Program-made: the position numbers and the translations under genes | Notes under the pieces: model-generated | Told to the model about the DNA's origin: nothing | Databases searched by the model: none | The model's input: only the letters and a program-made list of their open reading frames with translations | Assembly: GCF_027587375.1 (NCBI RefSeq) | Contig: NZ_JAMXIC010000017.1 | Span: 1-64,000, forward strand | Direction: 5' to 3' | Length of the DNA: 64,000 nt | Origin: Arthrobacter sp. B2a2-09 | GTDB taxonomy: Bacteria; Actinomycetota; Actinomycetes; Actinomycetales; Micrococcaceae | Shown: positions 59,379-64,000 of the stretch, in pieces | Layout: every line of letters begins with the position of its first letter | How positions within the stretch are numbered: the first letter of the stretch is position 1

Positions 59379-60331
59379 CGCCTCTCCGTATCCAGGTTCA
59401 TGTACGTCTCTTCCAGGGCACCGGCAGCCGGGGCGAAGGAAACCACGCCGATGCCGGACCGAACGAGTTCACCCAAGAGGGCGGCAGCGCCGTCGTCGTG
59501 CGTCAACAACAAAGTGACCGACGTGCGGCGCCCCGCCTCCACACGGTATTCCAACCCGAGTTCGCTGAGCTTTGCGGTGAGGGCCCCGTTGTCGAGGGCT
59601 GTGATCGCGTAGCGCCGGCCCTGCAGGGCCGCCTCCTCGAGGGTCTGCTGTTTCACAGTGCGGCCCTGGTTGACGAACACCGCTCCGTCCGCGATTTCAT
59701 CGAGCTCACTGAGCACGTGGGAGGAAACCACCACGGCTTTGCCTTCCCCGGCCAGGCGGCGCAACAGGTTTCGGAGCTCCACCCGGGATCCCGGGTCGAG
59801 GCCGGACGCAGGCTCATCGAGCAGAAGCACGGAGGGGTCGTGGACGAGGGCCCTGGCCAGGCTGAGCCGTTGTTGTTGGCCCTTGGAGAGGACCCGGGCC
59901 GGCTGCTCGGCAAGGGTGTCCAGCCGGACAAGTTCGAGCAAGCCGGCTACACGCTGGGCGATACCGGCCTTGGGCAGGCGATAGAAGCGCGCCATCTGGA
60001 CCAGGATTTCGCGTGCAGTCAAGGACTCCCACACGCCCAGGGTGTCCGGCATCCAGCCAATCCGAAGCCGCGAGGCCGCGATGTCGTGCAGGGGGTCCAG
60101 GCCGTTGATCCTGATGGTCCCGGAGTCGGGCCGCAGAAGCGAGGCAAGCATGAGAAGGAGCGTCGTTTTGCCCGCCCCGTTGGGCCCAATGAGCGCCGTG
60201 ACCTTCCCGGCCGGCGCGTGGAAATCGATGTGCTCGACTGCGTGGACCGTGCCGAAGCGGCGTGAGACGCCTTCGGCGGATACGCCGAGGGCGCCACTGC
60301 CCGGGACGCTTGAACTTTCAGCTATGGACAT
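59375..60331 (-). CDS. ABC-2 type transporter ATP-binding protein
   Basis: The 318-residue ATPase has Walker A GPNGAGKTT, signature LSKGQQQRL, Walker B SVLLLDEPASGLDPGSR and the DrrA/CcmA-like C-terminal extension. The Q-loop region reads GWMPDTLGVWESLTAREILVQ. It powers the permease encoded after it. The 253-base divergent spacer to lysC (60332-60584) carries both promoters and no recognised gene. Confidence 0.95.
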   Translation of the reverse strand: MSIAESSSVPGSGALGVSAEGVSRRFGTVHAVEHIDFHAPAGKVTALIGPNGAGKTTLLLMLASLLRPDSGTIRINGLDPLHDIAASRLRIGWMPDTLGVWESLTAREILVQMARFYRLPKAGIAQRVAGLLELVRLDTLAEQPARVLSKGQQQRLSLARALVHDPSVLLLDEPASGLDPGSRVELRNLLRRLAGEGKAVVVSSHVLSELDEIADGAVFVNQGRTVKQQTLEEAALQGRRYAITALDNGALTAKLSELGLEYRVEAGRRTSVTLLLTHDDGAAALLGELVRSGIGVVSFAPAAGALEETYMNLDTERR

Positions 60332-60584
60332 GCTCTACTCACCTGTTTCCCCCAAACAGAACAAGTACGCTTCAATTCCCGTGAGCCCACATGCCCCCAG
60401 GCTGCGTATTTCTTGATCGTACGCCAGGGCGAAACCACCCGGCATGCACCCAAAGGCCGAGATTTGGTCACAATTCCCCCGCCCGCCGCGCCCGGCGATA
60501 AACTGGCCACATAAGCCACGTAGCCGTGCCGTTTACCTGGCCACGCAACGTACGATCCCCAATTGATGCAGTGAGGGTGCGCGC

Positions 60585-61931
60585 ATGAGTTTGCCCACTA
60601 CCGATGTGAAAACCGAAGACCTGACCGCGCAGACTGCCAAGACCAAGCAGCTGATCGTGCAGAAGTTCGGTGGCTCCTCGGTGTCCGATGCAGAAGGCAT
60701 CAAGCGTGTTGCCCGGCGCGTGGTTGACGCACAAAAGGCCGGCAATGAGGTTGTCGTGGTGGTTTCCGCCATGGGAGACACCACGGACGAGCTCCTGGAT
60801 CTCGCCGCTCAAGTCACCGATTCTGCTCCCGCGCGTGAGATGGACATGCTCCTCTCCGCAGGCGAGCGCATCTCCATGGCCCTGCTCGCCATGGCCATTA
60901 ACAAGTTCGGCGCCTCCGCCCAGTCGTTCACCGGTTCGCAAGCCGGCATGATCACGGACGGCATCCACGGCAAGGCCCGCATTATCGACGTCGACCCCCA
61001 CCGCATCCGTACCGCATTGGACAAGGGACACATCGCTATCGTGGCCGGTTTCCAGGGCATGACCCGGAGCACCAGGGAGATCACTACCCTTGGCCGCGGT
61101 GGATCCGATACCACTGCGGTGGCCCTCGCCGCGGCGCTCGAAGCGGACGTCTGCGAAATCTACACGGACGTCGACGGCATCTACACCGCAGACCCTCGCG
61201 TGGTCTCCACTGCCACGAAGATCGACCGTATCTCCAGCGAGGAAATGCTGGAATTGGCAGCTTCAGGCGCCAAGATCCTGCACTTGCGTTGCGTGGAATA
61301 CGCTCGCCGATTTGGCGTGCCCCTGCACGTCCGGTCCTCATTCAGCCAGAACGAAGGCACCTGGGTCCTGCCCAGCGCCGATGACAAGATCACGATTCAA
61401 GAGGGAGTTGCCTTGGAGCAGCCAATCATCTCCGGTGTTGCACACGACCGTTCAGAAGCCAAGGTCACCGTGGTCGGCGTCCCGGACATCCCCGGCAAGG
61501 CCGCCGCAATTTTCCAGGTCATCGCCAAGGCGCACTCGAACATCGACATGATCGTTCAGAACGTGTCCACGCACGGTACCGGCCGCACGGATATTTCCTT
61601 CACCCTGCCCATCGTGGAAGGCGCCGACGCCCTCACCGCCCTCCGTGCGGCGCAGCCTGAAATCGGCTTCGAGAGCATCGAATACAACGAGAACGTCGGC
61701 AAGCTTTCCCTGATCGGTGCCGGCATGCGTTCGCACCCGGGCGTGTCCGCCACCTTCTTCAAGGCGCTCTCTGACGCCGGCATCAACATCAACATGATTT
61801 CCACCTCGGAGATCCGCATCTCCGTGGTCACGCACGCGGATCTGCTGGATGACGCCGTGCGCGCCATCCACAAGGCGTTCGAGCTCGACGGCGAAGCCGA
61901 AGCAACCGTCTACGGCGGCACCGGCCGCTAA
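60585..61931 (+). CDS. lysC: Aspartate kinase
   Basis: The 448-residue protein has the kinase start KQLIVQKFGGSSVSDAEGIKR, the catalytic TTLGRGGSDTTAVALAAAL and two ACT domains near the C-terminus (VTVVGVPDIPGKAAAIF and LSLIGAGMRSHPGVSATFF). It makes aspartyl phosphate, the first step to lysine, threonine and methionine, and is usually feedback-inhibited through the ACT domains. GTGAGG precedes the ATG. No asd gene follows in this window, in contrast to many actinobacteria where lysC and asd are adjacent. Confidence 0.97.
   Translation: MSLPTTDVKTEDLTAQTAKTKQLIVQKFGGSSVSDAEGIKRVARRVVDAQKAGNEVVVVVSAMGDTTDELLDLAAQVTDSAPAREMDMLLSAGERISMALLAMAINKFGASAQSFTGSQAGMITDGIHGKARIIDVDPHRIRTALDKGHIAIVAGFQGMTRSTREITTLGRGGSDTTAVALAAALEADVCEIYTDVDGIYTADPRVVSTATKIDRISSEEMLELAASGAKILHLRCVEYARRFGVPLHVRSSFSQNEGTWVLPSADDKITIQEGVALEQPIISGVAHDRSEAKVTVVGVPDIPGKAAAIFQVIAKAHSNIDMIVQNVSTHGTGRTDISFTLPIVEGADALTALRAAQPEIGFESIEYNENVGKLSLIGAGMRSHPGVSATFFKALSDAGININMISTSEIRISVVTHADLLDDAVRAIHKAFELDGEAEATVYGGTGR
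61413..61931 (+). other. Possible internal start giving an aspartate kinase beta subunit
   Basis: An in-frame TTG at 61413 stands seven bases after GAGGGA and would give a 172-residue ACT-domain protein (LEQPIISGVAHDRSEAKVT). In Corynebacterium glutamicum the lysC beta subunit starts inside lysC at the matching place and has about the same length. This is an inference from position and ribosome site; it is not a separate gene. Confidence 0.4.
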
Positions 61932-61971
61932 CCGAACCTCGCCAGCGGCCTCCCGGACGGGAACACACAGT

Positions 61972-62019
61972 CGGGCAGTCGCCGTCGGGCATGCACAGAC
62001 GGGCAGTCGCGGTCGGGCA
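61972..62019. repeat. Short direct repeat after lysC
   Basis: CGGGCAGTCGCSGTCGGGCA occurs at 61972-61991 and 62000-62019 (28-bp period, one mismatch), followed by a partial third copy (CCGCCGTCGGGG). Its function is unknown. Confidence 0.6.
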
Positions 62020-62052
62020 CCCGCCGTCGGGGATCTGAAGTACTTATACGTG

Positions 62053-62082
62053 AAAGAACCGGAGCTCATGCTCCGGTTCTTT
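62053..62082. terminator. Two-way terminator between lysC and the small minus-strand gene
   Basis: AAAGAACCGGAGC and its complement GCTCCGGTTCTTT flank TCAT, with A and T runs on either side. It can end both lysC (+) and the small gene at 62116 (-). Confidence 0.92.
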
Positions 62083-62115
62083 TGCTTTCCCGCGGATTTG
62101 GAGCCGCAAGCGGCT

Positions 62116-62319
62116 TCAGGCGCCTTCCTTGCGAACTCCGTAGTGGTGGCCTTGGTCGTCTGTTTCGACGACGAAATGCCCCAGGTCTTCTTCCGACGCC
62201 GATTCGAAGTCGTCATGCTTGTGGACTACGGGCGTATCAACGTCGCCCCGGGTAGCCGGGCCGAACCAGAAACGCAGTCGATCGGTTACCCTCATGAAGC
62301 TATCGAGTGCATGTCCCAC
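62116..62319 (-). CDS. Small conserved protein, paralogue of the gene at 62484
   Basis: The 67-residue protein is not one I can name. It contains FMRVTDRLRFWFGPATRG near the start, then an acidic stretch (DFESASEEDLGHFVVETD). The same start pattern (FMRATGKLRIIFGPAHSS) is in the 74-residue product 155 bases upstream, so the two are duplicated genes. GTG at 62319 is chosen because AAGGAGG stands seven bases upstream. It has no signal peptide or membrane segment. Confidence 0.7.
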   Translation of the reverse strand: MGHALDSFMRVTDRLRFWFGPATRGDVDTPVVHKHDDFESASEEDLGHFVVETDDQGHHYGVRKEGA

Positions 62320-62437
62320 AATTCCCACCTCCTTCCCCGCTACGAGGTCCAGCCGTGCGGTTGGAGCTGAGTGGTTCCAGTGAGGCCAATTTTACGCCCG
62401 GAACCCGTAAAAGGCCCGGGTGGGCGCCCGTCGATGA

Positions 62438-62493
62438 GGGAGCCGGTGGGGACCTTAACGAAGGCTGGGAGCCGGTGGGGACCTTAACGAAGG
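62438..62493. repeat. 27-bp tandem duplication covering the 3' end of the small gene at 62484
   Basis: GGGAGCCGGTGGGGACCTTA with CGAAGG recurs at 62438-62464 and 62467-62493 (29-bp period). The right copy includes the TAA stop of the neighbouring small gene, so the gene end was duplicated into its own 3' flank. Confidence 0.75.
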
Positions 62494-62708
62494 GACTTGT
62501 CGTCCGGGTTCTTGGGGACCACGTAGGTGCTGCCGTCCGGTCTGCGGATCGTCTCCCATTGCTGCGCTTCGGCCTGGCGCCGCGCGAGGAGGCGCTTGTT
62601 CTCCTCGGTCATTTCATGATCCAAGGAACTGCTGTGCGCCGGCCCGAAAATGATCCGCAGCTTGCCAGTTGCACGCATGAATCTCTGGGTCATGGTCTCT
62701 TTGGCCAC
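62484..62708 (-). CDS. Small conserved protein, paralogue of the gene at 62116
   Basis: The 74-residue basic protein begins AKETMTQRFMRATGKLRIIFGPA and ends ETIRRPDGSTYVVPKN. I do not recognise its function. GTG at 62708 follows GGGGAGA by five bases. It is divergent from the OhrR-type regulator, with the regulator's dyads in the shared 109-base spacer. It may therefore be controlled by peroxide or another signal sensed by that protein. Confidence 0.72.
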   Translation of the reverse strand: MAKETMTQRFMRATGKLRIIFGPAHSSSLDHEMTEENKRLLARRQAEAQQWETIRRPDGSTYVVPKNPDDKSLR

Positions 62709-62750
62709 CTGGTCTCCCCTCTCTCAAAAGGATGTTGTGGTTTAAGAGTA

Positions 62751-62771
62751 CACTAACAATTAGTGCACTAA
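62751..62771. promoter_or_regulatory. MarR/OhrR operator candidate
   Basis: CACTAA-CAA-TTAGTG (62751-62765) and the perfect palindrome TTAGTGCACTAA (62760-62771) overlap, making three CACTAA/TTAGTG half-sites in 21 bases. They lie in the divergent spacer, 47 bases before the regulator start. Confidence 0.75.
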
Positions 62772-62817
62772 CTATCGATCGGCACAGCCCGGTCGCCGAC
62801 ACGGAACGGAGCAAGCC

Positions 62818-63321
62818 ATGGCTGCCCCAGGCACACCCATTGCCCCCGAAACCACCGCCCCGCCGGAAGACGACCTGTTGCTTGAGCGTCAATTGTGCTT
62901 CGCGCTGACCGTGGCGTCGCGGAGCGTGGTGGGCGTCTACAAGCCGGTGCTTGAAAAAATGGGGCTGACCCATCCGCAGTACCTCGTGATGCTGGCCCTG
63001 TGGGAACGGAACCCGCGCACGCTCAAGGACATCAGCGAGGCACTCCTGCACGAGCCAGCCACCCTTTCACCCATCCTGCGCCGGCTCGAAGAAGCAGGAT
63101 TCGTGACCCGCAACCGCATCCACGGAAACGAACGGGCCCTCGCCATCACCCTGACCGAAGCAGGCGCCGCCCTCAGGCAACAGGCGACCGCCGTGCCGGG
63201 AACCATCATGGAGCGGCTCCAACTCACGCGGGCCGAAGTAGCGGAACTGCACCGCGCAATGACCGGGCTCATCGCGGCCACTCAGCACCCTACTGCCGGT
63301 ACGGGCGATAAACTGGCATAA
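62818..63321 (+). CDS. MarR family regulator, OhrR-like peroxide sensor
   Basis: The 167-residue protein has the OhrR N-terminal motif LLLERQLCFALTVASR, whose Cys27 corresponds to the peroxide-sensing Cys. TYPQYLVMLALWE-type residues (THPQYLVMLALWERN), the winged helix LHEPATLSPILRRLEEAGFV and the wing RIHGNERALAITLT follow. OhrR represses an organic-hydroperoxide reductase and is released by Cys oxidation. No ohr/osmC gene adjoins it here; the divergent small gene shares its operator region. GGAG precedes the ATG. Confidence 0.88.
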   Translation: MAAPGTPIAPETTAPPEDDLLLERQLCFALTVASRSVVGVYKPVLEKMGLTHPQYLVMLALWERNPRTLKDISEALLHEPATLSPILRRLEEAGFVTRNRIHGNERALAITLTEAGAALRQQATAVPGTIMERLQLTRAEVAELHRAMTGLIAATQHPTAGTGDKLA

Positions 63322-63336
63322 ATCAAGGAGAACCCC

Positions 63337-63897
63337 ATGCGCCTGCGAATAGTCCGGTCAGTGCTGGCCGTCCTCGCCGTCGCTGGACTTGCCGCCTGCA
63401 CACCGGGCCCCGGAGGCAGCTCGCCCAGCGGATCGGCGCCCGGCAGCAGCACGTCGTCCTCGCCGTCGAGCAGCCACACCGGGCTTTTGCCTGACGAAAC
63501 GGAGTCTCCCAGCGGCAAACCGACTCCTTCGTTCTCCCCCACCGCGACCAGCCGCGGAGATGCCGAGCTTTCCATCATCGTCAAGCTATCCCCCACGGCA
63601 GCCCCTGAAAGCTACACGCTCGTGTGCACAGGCGGCGTCCCCGCCGCGGAAAGCCACCACCCCACCGCAGCCGCGGCGTGCGCAGCCCTGAAAAAGAACC
63701 CCGCCCTCCTCACCCGCACGCCGCGCCCCAGCGACCAAGTCTGCGAGCAGCGCTACGGCGGACCCCAGACGGCAGTAATCACCGGGGCCGTTGATGGCGT
63801 GGGCGTCGAGTCCTCCTACAAACTCACTGACGGCTGCGAAATTTCCGCATGGGCCTCCGTCGCCGACATCCTTGGTTCAAGCGGTGCCGGAGCCTAG
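63337..63897 (+). CDS. Lipoprotein with SSI-type (subtilisin inhibitor-like) domain
   Basis: The 186-residue protein has a lipoprotein signal ending AGLAACTPG (lipid Cys21), a 50-residue Ser/Pro/Gly-rich linker, then a domain with YTLVCTGG, AAAACAAL, DQVCEQRYGGPQ and TDGCEISAW. The four Cys and the CxxxYGGPQTA segment fit the Streptomyces subtilisin inhibitor family. By alignment with SSI, P1 would be Gln, an unusual residue, so protease inhibition is uncertain. It would sit on the outer face of the membrane. AAGGAG stands seven bases before the ATG; it follows the OhrR-like gene by 15 bases. Confidence 0.8.
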   Translation: MRLRIVRSVLAVLAVAGLAACTPGPGGSSPSGSAPGSSTSSSPSSSHTGLLPDETESPSGKPTPSFSPTATSRGDAELSIIVKLSPTAAPESYTLVCTGGVPAAESHHPTAAAACAALKKNPALLTRTPRPSDQVCEQRYGGPQTAVITGAVDGVGVESSYKLTDGCEISAWASVADILGSSGAGA

Positions 63898-64000
63898 GCA
63901 AAAGCACCTCCCGCAAGAGAAATGGCTCGCGCTGGAGGCTGCCCACAAGGAACGCGTTGACCGCTACGCCAAGCCATACTTGGCCCGGCGCTCCGCAGGC
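63884..64000 (+). CDS. Start of a 3-methyladenine DNA glycosylase-like gene (runs off the window)
   Basis: Only the first 39 codons are present. GTG at 63884 overlaps the lipoprotein stop by 14 bases, and the frame stays open to the window end. The start (EKWLALEAAHKERVDRYAKP then LARRSAG) resembles the N-terminus of actinobacterial proteins annotated as 3-methyladenine DNA glycosylase, recalled from memory. The catalytic part lies outside the window. Confidence 0.55.
   Translation, partial: MPEPRQKHLPQEKWLALEAAHKERVDRYAKPYLARRSAG

Overview
The window is chromosomal DNA from a high-GC Gram-positive actinobacterium, most likely an Arthrobacter-type member of the Micrococcaceae. The signs are frequent GTG and TTG starts with purine-rich ribosome sites, the block SRP RNA-dnaX-recR followed nearby by lysC, a dnaX with a very long Ala/Pro-rich tail, a LytR-C-terminal-domain protein, a DNA-binding-domain-free PutA, and many ROK/LacI/IclR/TetR-controlled catabolic islands. 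This placement is inferred from gene content only; there is no rRNA.

Layout. (1) 1-5.6 kb: a plus-strand sugar or polyol catabolic island (Gfo/Idh oxidoreductase, TIM-barrel isomerase, TolB-like propeller, Dabb protein, GlcG/HbpS-like protein, MHS transporter). (2) 5.7-7.2 kb: acetyltransferase and FrnE-type oxidoreductase. (3) 7.2-14 kb: minus-strand MFS-carboxylesterase-GH3 operon with its ROK regulator and a TetR gene. (4) 14-18.9 kb: LytR_C protein with a VapB-like partner, a HAD/Stealth pair and a metallophosphoesterase. (5) 19.2-29.7 kb: the most unusual region. A polar amino-acid ABC transporter is translationally coupled to an 839-residue fusion of a FAD D-2-hydroxyacid dehydrogenase and a PLP aminotransferase. 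Upstream lie an IclR regulator, an MIO aromatic/histidine ammonia-lyase, a PDR-type reductase and a divergent CYP199-like P450. (6) 30-37.6 kb: LacI-controlled oligopeptide-type ABC operon ending in a C45 autoproteolytic hydrolase; its first permease gene is frameshifted. (7) 38-51.5 kb: APC permease-TetR-amidohydrolase, glutathione peroxidase, M23 peptidase, MarR/DHA2 exporter, MpaB-like protein, PutA with a divergent LysR. (8) 51.7-64 kb: tRNA-Ser, small proteins, RhuM-like gene, SRP RNA, dnaX, recR, an ABC exporter pair, aspartate kinase, an OhrR-type sensor, an SSI-like lipoprotein and the start of a DNA glycosylase-like gene.

Intergenic DNA carries several repeat families. Three arrays (about 18.96-19.19, 29.67-30.00 and 37.62-37.84 kb) are built from the same roughly 32-bp unit. 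Each begins directly after a stop codon and consists of two converging halves. Two copies of a different long inverted repeat sit after genes at 2.35 and 7.17 kb. A cluster of GGACATGTCC palindromes lies between the RhuM-like gene and the SRP RNA.

How region 5 may work (inference): the ABC system imports an amino or hydroxy acid; the fusion oxidises a D-2-hydroxy acid to the 2-oxo acid and aminates it; the lyase deaminates the product to an aryl-acrylate; the P450, fed by the reductase, oxidises a para substituent. No step has been tested and the substrate is unknown.
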